Assembly (NCBI GenBank): GCA_963585895.1 | Contig: OY757939.1 | Location: 26,540,367-26,604,366 of the forward strand | DNA from: Sepioteuthis lessoniana | Taxonomy: Eukaryota > Mollusca > Cephalopoda > Myopsida > Loliginidae | DNA: 64,000 nucleotides | Reading direction: 5' to 3' | Part shown: positions 43,239 to 54,250 of the stretch, piece by piece | Layout: each line of letters begins with the position of its first letter | Numbering within the stretch: the stretch's first letter is position 1 | Program-made: the position numbers and the translations under genes | The notes under the pieces: generated by a model | Told to the model about the DNA's origin: nothing | What the model saw: the letters and a program-made list of their open reading frames with translations, nothing else | Databases searched by the model: none

Positions 43239-43944
43239 TTTATTCCTTGTAAAAAAAAAAAAAATACAAGAAGGCACGAGGCCTTTTGGTTTTGGGGGAG
43301 GGGAAGGGAGCGGTCATGCTTTAACTATATTTTCTATGGGGAACCTAGCTAGCCACATTCGCCGACCCATTCAGCAGTACAATATATAATCACTCGTCCA
43401 TCTCCTTGCACGCAGCAACCACCAAAATACCGCATTTGCTCTATGAAAAAGTCCTACTTAAAACCCGAAAGTGATGCATGATTTTATTTACAATGTATGA
43501 TTTTTTACAATGGATATGATGGGAATGGGAGAAAAAAACCCGAAAAACATATATACACGAAAACAAGGAAAAAATCCGCCGTTTGGTTTCCCTCCCATCC
43601 CCCCGTCTAGAAAATTGGAGGCCGACTGTTTTCCGGGTCGAAAGAAACCGGAAACAAGCCGGACCTACCCTAGGTAGGACGGGAATCCTAATCTACAGAG
43701 AAAAAAGAAATAAAGGGTCGGGCGCGGTATGGGTCGATACAAGCAGATTATATGATTTTTACATATGAATTTTCAAGATCTTCAATAAAAGCGGGCTGGG
43801 CTTCGGGTTGAGGTACAAAAATAATAGGGAGGGGGAAGATCTTGAGACACTACCGACTAGATGATGGGGACAATGACACACAACATACTGCTAACTAGGT
43901 TACAAGGGGGGAAAAAACAATTCTACTTACCAGGGATGGGGTCC

Positions 43945-46900
43945 CTAAGGACCCGTACCATAGACGCCATGGGCCGGCAGAGGAGGGAAGGATGACTCCA
44001 ACGTTGCCCCCTTTCGTACGACCAGGCTCGCTGCAGTCACCCACCTTTTGCTGAATGTTATGCGATCCAAGCGTTTTCTATCGCATCTGATTTTGACCCT
44101 CAGCTGATGCCGAAAATACAAAACCAGATCACGATGAGAAAAGTTTGCATCGTCATACAATCCCTTGTTTCGCGTCGTCCAAATCACCATTCTAGCTACA
44201 GCTAGGATCGCGAGAAACACCACACGCTTCTCACCGTGAAACGGAGGAAGAACATTGTCTACGACGTAACCAACGTCGAGCAGCACGAGCTGTTTGGGTT
44301 CGATGCGAGCCGTCCACTCCCCGACGTGATCCCAAAACGGACGGACTCGCTCGCAGTAGTAGAAGGCGTGCTCAGCCGTTTCTTCCAAGCCACTGCCGCA
44401 GCGAGTGCAATCAGGCATGTCTGCCAGGCCCGCCTTGAAGTTCAAGCCGCGAAGGGATAACGCATTCCGAACAAGTCGCCAGGTGAGCGAGAACTCGGAG
44501 TTGTTCAAGAAGCTCGATCCTGGCGCCCAATTCCAGTGAGAGCGGATCTCCTCCGCCGTCCAGCCGTGCCGCTCGCTGAGAGGATCAGAAGCGGAACCCA
44601 CCACTAATTCCCGATACAGCTCCTTCCGAGGCCATGAAAGGTCACTGGACCCAAGAAGGTTACGAAGGGCCTTTCGGCACTCACGGACGAACAGTGCTTC
44701 GCCCAAAGGCTTACGTCGACCTTCAGCCTTTGGGTCTGACTTGAGGCGAGGAAAAGTCCGACTCGCCTTTCGTCTCCACACTGAGTCCCCCGTCAAGACA
44801 CGGCCAAGATATGCAAGTCTTTCAGCAAGCCAGTGGCTCTCCAGATCAGGCATACCCAGACCCCCGTTGCGAGTACGTTGGATACAGACCTGCCTACGGA
44901 CCATCGGCCTTGCACCTCCCCAGAGCAATCTGGAGAGGGATTGTTGCAGTGCCAACCGACGTGCCTTAGGCAGAGGAAGTACAGCCAATCGGTAAAGGAT
45001 CAGGGGGAAGACGTACGTGGCGCACGCCTCAGCCCTGCCCTTTAAGGACAACCTCCTTGAAAGCCAGATTCCCACCTGAGCATTCACCTTAGCTTGTACT
45101 TCCGACCAATTTCGCTCCAGTTGGAGGTCGGGCCCAAACCACACCCCAAGGATGCGGATGGGTCCGTCACTCCAGCGGAAGGGCCCTGGAAGAGTATTGC
45201 TACCCCTCCAAGCACCAAGCCGCAAACCTTCGCTTTTGTCAAAATTGACCTTGGCCCCTGCAATCCGCTCATACTCGACAACCGCCTCTTTCACAGCCTC
45301 TATATCCTTGCGGCGGGATACAAACACTGTGACGTCATCAGCGAACGCGGAAACCCTAGCCGCAATGCGGCCAACGAATGGGATACCGCGCAGTGCCGGA
45401 CTTGTCCCCTCATCCCTAAGCCTGCGCAGGAGGGGCTCCAACGCGAGGACATAGAGAAGAGGAGACAGAGGGCAGCCTTGCCGGACCGAACGCTCGATCG
45501 CGATCACCCCCGAACGCCTTCCGTTCACCTGCACCACTGCCTGAGGGTTGTGGTACATCATGCTAATCCATCTGCGGAACTCCGGTTCGAATCCGGCAGT
45601 CTCCAAAACAGACGCCAAGAACCGATGGTCAACCCTATCGAAGGCCTTGGACTGATCTAAACTGATCAGCGCGGATTCGGTGTCGTCTTTTATCCCCTCT
45701 AGGACCTCGCGAATCAAGTGCAGGTTGTCCTGGATCGATCTTCCCTTCACAGCAAAGGTCTGCTCGGGGCCGATCAGATCGCTAATGACAAGCTGTAAAC
45801 GATTCGCTAAGACCCGGGCCAAAATCTTTAACTCTGTGTTAAGCAGAGTTATGGGCCTGTAATCGTCTAAACCCTCCCAAACATGCCTGCCACCTTTCTT
45901 CAGCAATGTGATCACGCCCTTGGTAACGCTACCAGGGATGGCTCCCTGGGCGAACCAATGGTTGAACATATCCGTCAGAATAGGTACAAACATGTGCGAC
46001 ATCCTCAAGTACACTTCGTAGGGCAAACCATCTAGTCCCGGCGACTTGTTCAGGCCGACCTGCTTCAACGCGTCACGGACTTCGCATTCAGTAACCACAC
46101 CCTCGCAGCTAGCCGCTTCAGCCGCCCCAAGGCGGGGGAAGTCGGCCAGATAGCTACGAAACTCCCGGAGCGGGAGATCAGTGCAGCGGGCAAAGCGATC
46201 CCGAAAGTGCGCCCGAAAGGCGTCACGTATCTCACGACCCGATCGCAGCAGACGCCCGTCCGGGGTCTTCACAGATGCGATGTACCGATCGGGGAACCTT
46301 CGCACTTCTTCTTCACGCGCAGTCGCGTTCGATTTCACAGCTTCGTTGAGAACTCTTTTTAGCCTAGATCTAACTACTGATCCCTTGTAGCGCTCGCTAC
46401 TCTCACGCTCAAGGTCCCTCCTAGCTAGCTCTACACCTAGGGAGTCCCCCCCAGCCACCGCCCGGGAGAGTCTATCATCTATAGATTTCGCCTCCGCGGT
46501 CCTATCTAAGTTGAGCCGTCGACCGTATTTGGTGGCGAAATCTCTAATCCTGTGCTTAAGAGAAACCCACCACCTATTCCCGGTAACCGCCCCCACTAAC
46601 GCCCGCTGAATTAGGGATTCTAGCCGATCCCGGAAGTCCCGTATCTCCAGTAAGGAGGAATTGAACTTCCAGTAGCCGGCCAGACTAGGCCTATTTGCTA
46701 ACCGCAGACTGACTCTAATGAGTTTATGGTCAGTCCACGCTATCAAGTGGAACGTGGGACAACTAACAAAATCAATGTCAGCTCTTCTCACTAACACTCT
46801 GTCCAAGTAGGAGCCTACTTTGGCAGAGGGCGAGCTATCTAGCCACGTCCACATCTCCCGCCCTGGGTGATCAAGACGAAACCTGTCGACGAGACCGTGA

Positions 46901-47412
46901 CGAGTCACGAAGCCGACAAGGCTGCTATCACACCTTCCCGCACGCCTAGCTCCCCGCCCGACCTTATCTATCTTGGGATCAAGGATCGCATTCCAATCAC
47001 CCATTAAGACTAGCCGCTTCGTATCGTCCAGGAACGGCGCCAACCGACGAAAAAAGGAAACCCTCTCCGCAACGATATTGGGCGCATAAACCGCAACCAG
47101 ACGAAACTTGAAACTTTTCACGGCAACATCGGCCACAACCAACCGGCCCCCGTCACCTGCAAAAACAACGTCAACATCAGCATCAAGGCTGCGTCCAACT
47201 AGCAAGGAGACCCCAGCGCTGAAGTTGCTGCCGTATGCTGAGAAAACGTTAAAGTCGCTTTCCAGCACCCGACAGTCAGCCTCGCAAGTGAAGTGAGTCT
47301 CCTGCACTGCAGCAACATCTACGCAGAGGTTCTTGAGTTCACCAAGCAAGCGCGCACACTTGCTTGAATCCCTCAGTCCCCTCACATTCAAACTGGCAAG
47401 GTTTAGAGCCAT
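43945..47412 (-). CDS. LINE ORF2: EEP endonuclease, reverse transcriptase, zinc knuckle (unit 2)
   Basis: 1,155 residues from ATG 47412 to TAG 43945. It nicks target DNA and reverse-transcribes the LINE RNA from the nick. Endonuclease, residues 1-240: SLNVRG, VQETH (E38), YAPN (109-112), GDWN (138-141), SYLD (201-204), TDH (227-229). RT, about 450-760: KSPGLDGLPYEVY, DDYRPITLLN, LDQSKAFD (motif A, D586), RQGCPLSP (644-651), FADD (690-693) and a motif D-like NFDKSEG. C-terminal knuckle C1002-C1005-H1015-C1020 (CX2CX9HX4C). Domain order, the two-ORF layout and the YRPITLLN/RQGCPLSP style point to the Tx1 branch of the L1 group. It starts 17 nt after the first base of the ORF1 stop, in another frame. 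It differs from unit 4 at only three residues (2, 5, 252). Confidence 0.95.
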   Translation of the reverse strand: MALNLASLNVRGLRDSSKCARLLGELKNLCVDVAAVQETHFTCEADCRVLESDFNVFSAYGSNFSAGVSLLVGRSLDADVDVVFAGDGGRLVVADVAVKSFKFRLVAVYAPNIVAERVSFFRRLAPFLDDTKRLVLMGDWNAILDPKIDKVGRGARRAGRCDSSLVGFVTRHGLVDRFRLDHPGREMWTWLDSSPSAKVGSYLDRVLVRRADIDFVSCPTFHLIAWTDHKLIRVSLRLANRPSLAGYWKFNSSLLEIRDFRDRLESLIQRALVGAVTGNRWWVSLKHRIRDFATKYGRRLNLDRTAEAKSIDDRLSRAVAGGDSLGVELARRDLERESSERYKGSVVRSRLKRVLNEAVKSNATAREEEVRRFPDRYIASVKTPDGRLLRSGREIRDAFRAHFRDRFARCTDLPLREFRSYLADFPRLGAAEAASCEGVVTECEVRDALKQVGLNKSPGLDGLPYEVYLRMSHMFVPILTDMFNHWFAQGAIPGSVTKGVITLLKKGGRHVWEGLDDYRPITLLNTELKILARVLANRLQLVISDLIGPEQTFAVKGRSIQDNLHLIREVLEGIKDDTESALISLDQSKAFDRVDHRFLASVLETAGFEPEFRRWISMMYHNPQAVVQVNGRRSGVIAIERSVRQGCPLSPLLYVLALEPLLRRLRDEGTSPALRGIPFVGRIAARVSAFADDVTVFVSRRKDIEAVKEAVVEYERIAGAKVNFDKSEGLRLGAWRGSNTLPGPFRWSDGPIRILGVWFGPDLQLERNWSEVQAKVNAQVGIWLSRRLSLKGRAEACATYVFPLILYRLAVLPLPKARRLALQQSLSRLLWGGARPMVRRQVCIQRTRNGGLGMPDLESHWLAERLAYLGRVLTGDSVWRRKASRTFPRLKSDPKAEGRRKPLGEALFVRECRKALRNLLGSSDLSWPRKELYRELVVGSASDPLSERHGWTAEEIRSHWNWAPGSSFLNNSEFSLTWRLVRNALSLRGLNFKAGLADMPDCTRCGSGLEETAEHAFYYCERVRPFWDHVGEWTARIEPKQLVLLDVGYVVDNVLPPFHGEKRVVFLAILAVARMVIWTTRNKGLYDDANFSHRDLVLYFRHQLRVKIRCDRKRLDRITFSKRWVTAASLVVRKGATLESSFPPLPAHGVYGTGP

Positions 47413-47426
47413 CAATCCCACTTACC

Positions 47427-49622
47427 TTACTCAGTGTCGACTATGGGCCGGAAATCCTTGGGTGTGAGGATGCCGACAGCCTGACGCAGGGAACCGGTGC
47501 CGAGTTCAGTTGTAACCCGGTTGTCCCTGGTGATTCCGCCGACATCTATCGGGAACCGCAGCTTTAGGGACCTGTAAAGGGACGGGTGAACCAAAATTGG
47601 GACCCTGCCCGAACAAAAAGGAATACACTTTTTAAGGGAGGAGTGCTCCAACTCCGCCAGCTTTATGCCCGTATCAGTCTGACAGACCGTACTCAGGTAC
47701 TTCCATACGCCCCTGGTACGGTCGCCAGCTGACCGGACAAAAGTGGTCACCATGGCTGCACTCCTAAAGTTCGAAGGGTTTGTAATGTTTAAATCATTTA
47801 TCTTTTCCAAGCTGAGCAGCGGCTTTAGTGCCTTCCGGAGCTGGAAGTCCCCAACTGCTTCCAGCTCCACCGAACACAAAGCCACTGCCCGCTGTATCTG
47901 TCCAATTGAAAGTTTCTCCTCCTGCCGATTTGGTTTCTTTTTTCCGGCAGGGGGGTCAGGTTTTCTTTTAGGTGAGGGAATCGCGGGGAATAGTTCCTGG
48001 GATGATATGTCTCTGGGGCTAAGTGTGGGAAGGGATGGGGTTCGAGCTAGGCTCGAGGGTTGTGCCCTTTCTGCCGACTGGGATCTAGGCAGGGGGATTC
48101 TATAAGGGCGATGGTATTTGTGCAGAAAGTGTTCTTGTTGTGGTGAGAGAGGTGCAGGAGGGTCCATTTGTTGGGGAGGAGACTGTAGTGATATTTTTGG
48201 AGGGGGGAAAAGTGGTGGAGGTAGTGTTGAAGGCGATGGTGATGGTAGAGATGGAGGGGGTGACTGTGGTTGTGGTTGTTTTGGGGAGGAAGGGCCTGCC
48301 TCGGGCTGGGTTTTTTCCGGGCACATTTTTTTTGCGGCCCCTTCCCCACTGTCCCTCCTCCGTTTCAAATTGGTGTAGGTCTCCATTTCTTCTGTATGGT
48401 TTGTTGTTTTTTTCTTTTTCATCTTTTTGGATGCTGGAGATGCTGTGGTTGCTAATGGTACTGGTGCTGTTGATGTCGTTGGGGTTGCTGGTGTTGCTGA
48501 TGACTTTGGTGTGGTTTTGGGTGCCGGTGTTGCTGATACTTTTGACGTAGTTGTTGCCGGTGTTTTTGGCGATTCCGGCGCTGCTGGTGGTTGGGCCTTG
48601 TCTTGTCTCTGAGAAGGGGATGCATTTTGATTTTTTTCTCCCTGTTTAGGGGGCCCCTTTTTCTTCCGGTTTACCTCGGTCCAGCCCTCCTGTTCGTTTG
48701 TTTTGGGCTGGACCTGACTCGTGCCCTGGGCCTCCGTTTGTTTGCTGATGGTGGTGGTGGTGGTGCTGGCGGTTGCTGAATCTGTTGTTGTTGTTGTGGC
48801 TGCTGTGTTTTCATTTTTCTGTGGACAAAATCTGGCAATGTGCCCAATTTGTCTACAAGCCCAGCATCTTGGTCTACGCCCTTCCACCATCACCATCATT
48901 TGCCGGTCCCCGCTGATTATAGTCTCGGGGATGGCCTTGAAGCCATCCCTCGTCAGGCACAGCCGGAAGGCGTACTCCCCGTAGGCTGTCCCGGCCGGGG
49001 ATCTGAGGAGGTTAAATTCCTCTACCTGGCCAAATGCGCTTAGATAGGCGGCCAAAACCTCCCCAGTGATGACGGCCGGGACGTTTGATACCGTGACGCG
49101 CAGCCTACGGGTCCCCCTATACTCCGGCTGTAGCCTGAAGTGTTTGGTGACAATGTTGTTTGCTGCCGCCTTCGCTGCCTGTTCTTCAGTGGGCAACAGG
49201 ACATCCCATGTCGCAAAACTTTTACGGCAAAAGTATTGGCATGGGATGCATGCCTTCCTCACTAGCTCTTCGAAGATGTCTTTGTTGAGCCCCACAAGCT
49301 TTTTCGTTTTGAGGTCAGAGACGACCAGCGAGAGGATCCTGGGTGTTAACTTTTCGACCAACTCAGGGATGGGCAGTATCTCATTCCCCTTGAAATACTT
49401 GGCGTATCTGCCCACCCTGTCTCTCTCGAAATCAGCAGGTCCCCTCTGCTGGCCCTTCCAAGCTGTGGGGCTCTTTTGGGCCGGCTGTATCGGGCTGTCT
49501 TGACTGTTGATGATTTCCTGTGTCTCAGCGGGGACCGGCAATGAAGGCCAGTTTGCCCCTATAAGGCTTTCCTGTGTTGAGTCTTTTTTTGGGGGGGTAT
49601 CAGAAGTCGTGGACCCCTCCAT
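47427..49622 (-). CDS. LINE ORF1, gag-like RNA-binding protein, unit 2 (type II)
   Basis: 731 residues from ATG 49622 to TAA 47427-47429. Same architecture as unit 1: conserved N-terminal block (about 45-250), knuckle C253-C256-H261-C266, then a T/P-rich low-complexity stretch quite different from the other types, KRRRDSGEGAAKK, a proline-rich part, and the conserved C-terminal domain (last ~115 residues). In that domain it differs from units 3 and 4 at about 17 of 112 positions by hand count, while the ORF2 just downstream is almost identical. The frame is intact. Confidence 0.9.
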   Translation of the reverse strand: MEGSTTSDTPPKKDSTQESLIGANWPSLPVPAETQEIINSQDSPIQPAQKSPTAWKGQQRGPADFERDRVGRYAKYFKGNEILPIPELVEKLTPRILSLVVSDLKTKKLVGLNKDIFEELVRKACIPCQYFCRKSFATWDVLLPTEEQAAKAAANNIVTKHFRLQPEYRGTRRLRVTVSNVPAVITGEVLAAYLSAFGQVEEFNLLRSPAGTAYGEYAFRLCLTRDGFKAIPETIISGDRQMMVMVEGRRPRCWACRQIGHIARFCPQKNENTAATTTTTDSATASTTTTTISKQTEAQGTSQVQPKTNEQEGWTEVNRKKKGPPKQGEKNQNASPSQRQDKAQPPAAPESPKTPATTTSKVSATPAPKTTPKSSATPATPTTSTAPVPLATTASPASKKMKKKKTTNHTEEMETYTNLKRRRDSGEGAAKKMCPEKTQPEAGPSSPKQPQPQSPPPSLPSPSPSTLPPPLFPPPKISLQSPPQQMDPPAPLSPQQEHFLHKYHRPYRIPLPRSQSAERAQPSSLARTPSLPTLSPRDISSQELFPAIPSPKRKPDPPAGKKKPNRQEEKLSIGQIQRAVALCSVELEAVGDFQLRKALKPLLSLEKINDLNITNPSNFRSAAMVTTFVRSAGDRTRGVWKYLSTVCQTDTGIKLAELEHSSLKKCIPFCSGRVPILVHPSLYRSLKLRFPIDVGGITRDNRVTTELGTGSLRQAVGILTPKDFRPIVDTE

Positions 49623-50058
49623 GGCTGCAGAAAAATTCTCAGTCAGGAGGGTAAAATTTAGCCTCCGTCTGTTGCAAGAATGGAGGGGGGTTCTACTTTA
49701 GGACGAGAAGGCAAATAATACAGTGAAAACAATCAATACAAAAACACTTGTAAAGAAAAGACACTGAAAAAAATACCAAAAATAAGTAGAACCCCTGAAA
49801 TAAAATTTAACAGAAAAACAAGTCGAACGTATAACAAAGGTTGAACGAAGAACAAGTGACGAAAGACAAGTAAATGACAAAAAATTAAATATGTCAAAAC
49901 AAGTCAAAATAAAAAACCGTCACTTGCACAAAATAAGTTAACTTGGACAAAACAAAACAAGTCTTACTTAACAAATAACAGGTATAACGATGTTCAACAA
50001 TTCAATCTGAAAATAACTTTAGCAGAATGACCTGAGGAGTAGGCTTCTTCCTTGGCTG
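49623..50058 (-). promoter_or_regulatory. Unit 2 LINE 5'UTR
   Basis: About 435 bp. On the minus strand the word acttg recurs many times, with gtaagacttg near 49960 and ttcaggggttctac near 49800. It aligns poorly with the 5'UTRs of units 1 and 3/4 except for these words and the agtagaaccc stretch before ORF1. Confidence 0.4.
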
Positions 50059-50066
50059 CTGAGTTC
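50051..50066. other. Array junction 3 (unit 2 / unit 3)
   Basis: cttggctgctgagttc. The flank left of it is ttcttc, not ccac, so the shared core is cttggctSctgagttc. Confidence 0.85.
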
Positions 50067-50768
50067 TTTATTCCTTGTAAAAAATTACAAGAAGGCACGA
50101 GGCCTTTTGGTTTTGGGGGAGGGGAAGGGAGCGGTCATGCTTTAACTCTATTTTCTATGGGGAACCTAGCTAGCCACATTCGCCGACCCATTCAACAATA
50201 CAATATATAATCACTCGTCCATCTCCTTGCACGCAGCAACCACCAAAATACCGCATTTGCTCTATGAAAAAGTCCTACTTAAAACCCGAAAGTGATGCAT
50301 GATTTTTATTTACAATGTATGATTTTTTTACAATGGATATGATGGGAATGGGAGAAAAAACCCCGAAAAACATATATATACGAAAACAAGGAAAAAATCC
50401 CCCGTTTGGTTTCCCTCCCATCCCCCCGTCTAGAAAATTGGAGGCCGACTGTTTTCCGGGTCGAAAGAAACCGGAAACAAGCCGGACCTACCCTAGGTAG
50501 GGCGGGAATCCTAATCTACAGAGATAAAAGAAATAAAGGGTCGGGCGCGGTATGGGTCGATACAAGCAGATAATATGATTTTTTACATATGAATTTTCAA
50601 GATCTTCAATAAAAGCGGGCTGGGATTCGGGTTGAGGTACAAAAATAATTGGGAGGGGGAAGATCTTGAGACACTACCGACTAGATGACAGGGACAATGA
50701 CACACAACATACTGCTAACTAGGTTACAAGGGGGAAAAAAACAATTCTACTTACCAGGGATGGGGTCC

Positions 50769-53700
50769 CTAAGGACCCGTACCATAGACGCCATGGGCCG
50801 GCAGAGGAGGGAAGGATGACTCCAACGTTGCCCCCTTTCGTACGACCAGGCTCGCTGCAGTCACCCACCTTTTGCTGAATGTTATGCGATCCAAGCGTTT
50901 TCTATCGCATCTGATTTTGACCCTCAGCTGATGCCGAAAATACAAAACCAGATCACGATGAGAAAAGTTTGCATCGTCATACAATCCCTTGTTTCGCGTC
51001 GTCCAAATCACCATTCGGGCTACAGCTAGGATCGCGAGAAACACCACACGCTTCTCACCGTGAAACGGAGGAAGAACGTTGTCTACGACGTAACCAACGT
51101 CGAGCAGCACGAGCTGTTTGGGTTCGATGCGAGCCGTCCACTCCCCGACGTGATCCCAAAACGGACGGACTCGCTCGCAGTAGTAGAAGGCGTGCTCAGC
51201 CGTTTCTTCCAAGCCACTGCCGCAGCGAGTGCAATCAGGCATGTCTGCCAGGCCCGCCTTGAAGTTCAAGCCGCGAAGGGATAACGCATTCCGAACAAGT
51301 CGCCAGGTGAGCGAGAACTCGGAGTTGTTCAAGAAGCTCGATCCTGGCGCCCAATTTCAGTGAGAGCGGATCTCCTCCGCCGTCCAGCCGTGCCGCTCGC
51401 TGAGAGGATCAGAAGCGGAACCCACCACTAATTCCCGATACAGCTCCTTCCGAGGCCATGAAAGGTCACTGGACCCAAGAAGGTTACGAAGGGCCTTTCG
51501 GCACTCGCGGACAAACAGTGCTTCGCCCAAAGGCTTACGTCGACCTTCAGCCTTTGGGTCTGACTTGAGGCGAGGAAAAGTCCGACTCGCCTTTCGTCTC
51601 CACACTGAGTCCCCCGTCAAGACACGGCCCAGATATGCAAGTCTTTCAGCAAGCCAGTGGCTCTCCAGATCAGGCATACCCAGACCCCCGTTGCGAGTAC
51701 GTTGGATACAGACCTGCCTACGGACCATCGGCCTTGCACCTCCCCAGAGCAATCTGGAGAGGGATTGTTGCAGTGCCAACCGACGTGCCTTAGGCAGAGG
51801 AAGTACAGCCAATCGGTAAAGGATCAGGGGAAAGACGTACGTGGCGCACGCCTCAGCCCTGCCCTTTAAGGACAACCTCCTTGAAAGCCAGATTCCCACC
51901 TGAGCATTCACCTTAGCTTGTACTTCCGACCAATTTCGCTCCAGTTGGAGGTCGGGCCCAAACCACACCCCAAGGATGCGGATGGGTCCGTCACTCCAGC
52001 GGAAGGGCCCTGGAAGAGTATTGCTACCCCTCCAAGCACCAAGCCGCAAACCTTCGCTTTTGTCAAAATTGACCTTGGCCCCTGCAATCCGCTCATACTC
52101 GACAACCGCCTCTTTCACAGCCTCTATATCCTTGCGGCGGGATACAAACACTGTGACGTCATCAGCGAACGCGGAAACCCTAGCCGCAATGCGGCCAACG
52201 AATGGGATACCGCGCAGTGCCGGACTTGTCCCCTCATCCCTAAGCCTGCGCAGGAGGGGCTCCAACGCGAGGACATAGAGAAGAGGAGACAGAGGGCAGC
52301 CTTGCCGGACCGAACGCTCGATCGCGATCACCCCCGAACGCCTTCCGTTCACCTGCACCACTGCCTGAGGGTTGTGGTACATCATGCTAATCCATCTGCG
52401 GAACTCCGGTTCGAATCCGGCAGTCTCCAAAACAGACGCCAAGAACCGATGGTCAACCCTGTCGAAGGCCTTGGACTGATCTAAACTGATCAGCGCGGAT
52501 TCGGTGTCGTCTTTTATCCCCTCTAGGACCTCGCGAATCAAGTGCAGGTTGTCCTGGATCGATCTTCCCTTCACAGCAAAGGTCTGCTCGGGGCCGATCA
52601 GATCGCTAATGACAAGCTGTAACCGATTCGCTAAGACCCGGGCCAAAATCTTTAACTCTGTGTTAAGCAGAGTTATGGGCCTGTAATCGTCTAAACCCTC
52701 CCAAACATGCCTGCCACCTTTCTTCAGCAATGTGATCACGCCCTTGGTAACGCTACCAGGGATGGCTCCCTGGGCGAACCAATGGTTGAACATATCCGTC
52801 AGAATAGGCACAAACATGTGCGACATCCTCAAGTACACTTCGTAGGGCAAACCATCTAGTCCCGGCGACTTGTTCAGGCCGACCTGCTTCAACGCGTCAC
52901 GGACTTCGCATTCAGTAACCACACCCTCGCAGCTAGCCGCTTCAGCCGCCCCAAGGCGGGGGAAGTCGGCCAGATAGCTACGAAACTCCCGGAGCGGGAG
53001 ATCAGTGCAGCGGGCAAAGCGATCCCGAAAGTGCGCCCGAAAGGCGTCACGTATCTCACGACCCGATCGCAGCAGACGCCCGTCCGGGGTCTTCACAGAT
53101 GCGATGTACCGATCGGGGAACCTTCGCACTTCTTCTTCACGCGCAGTCGCGTTCGATTTCACAGCTTCGTTGAGAACTCTTTTTAGCCTAGATCTAACTA
53201 CTGATCCCTTGTAGCGCTCGCTACTCTCACGCTCAAGGTCCCTCCTAGCTAGCTCTACACCTAGGGAGTCCCCCCCAGCCACCGCCCGGGAGAGTCTATC
53301 ATCTATAGATTTCGCCTCCGCGGTCCTATCTAAGTTGAGCCGTCGACCGTATTTGGTGGCGAAATCTCTAATCCTGTGCTTAAGAGAAACCCACCACCTA
53401 TTCCCGGTAACCGCCCCCACTAACGCCCGCTGAATTAGGGATTCTAGCCGATCCCGGAAGTCCCGTATCTCCAGTAAGGAGGTATTGAACTTCCAGTAGC
53501 CGGCCAGACTAGGCCTATTTGCTAACCGCAGACTGACTCTAATGAGTTTATGGTCAGTCCACGCTATCAAGTGGAACGTGGGACAACTAACAAAATCAAT
53601 GTCAGCTCTTCTCACTAACACTCTGTCCAAGTAGGAGCCTACTTTGGCAGAGGGCGAGCTATCTAGCCACGTCCACATCTCCCGCCCTGGGTGATCAAGA

Positions 53701-54236
53701 CGAAACCTGTCGACGAGACCGTGACGAGTCACGAAGCCGACAAGGCTGCTATCACACCTTCCCGCACGCCTAGCTCCCCGCCCGACCTTATCTATCTTGG
53801 GATCAAGGATCGCATTCCAATCACCCATTAAGACTAGCCGCTTCGTATCGTCCAGGAACGGCGCCAACCGACGAAAAAAGGAAACCCTCTCCGCAACGAT
53901 ATTGGGCGCATAAACCGCAACCAGACGAAACTTGAAACTTTTCACGGCAACATCGGCCACAACCAACCGGCCCCCGTCACCTGCAAAAACAACGTCAACA
54001 TCAGCATCAAGGCTGCGTCCAACTAGCAAGGAGACCCCAGCGCTGAAGTTGCTGCCGTATGCTGAGAAAACGTTAAAGTCGCTTTCCAGCACCCGACAGT
54101 CAGCCTCGCAAGTGAAGTGGGTCTCCTGCACTGCAGCAACATCTACGCAGAGGTTCTTGAGTTCACCAAGCAAGCGCGCACACTTGCTTGAATCCCTCAG
54201 TCCCCTCACATTCAAACTGGCAACGTTTAAAGTCAT
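50769..54236 (-). pseudogene. LINE ORF2, unit 3, one nonsense codon
   Basis: ATG 54236. Identical to the unit 4 protein up to codon 960, where TGG (Trp) has become TGA at 51357-51359 (plus-strand C to T). The frame reopens and is intact to TAG at 50769, so the rest of the coding sequence has not decayed. As it stands, the product would have EN and RT but lose 196 residues including the zinc knuckle. Either a very recent mutation or a sequencing/assembly error could explain a single change. Confidence 0.93.
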
Positions 54237-54250
54237 CAATCCGACTTACC

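Larger units (their letters stand above)
43231..50058 (-). mobile_element. Tx1-like LINE, unit 2, both ORFs intact
   Basis: 6,828 bp. ORF1 49622-47427 and ORF2 47412-43945 are open end to end, so it is potentially active. The 3' stem-loop has a long A/T loop (14 A on the plus strand at 43250-43263). The 5' end reads CAGCAGCCAAGGAAGAAGCC, which lacks the GTGG seen after AGCCAA in the other units. Confidence 0.92.
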
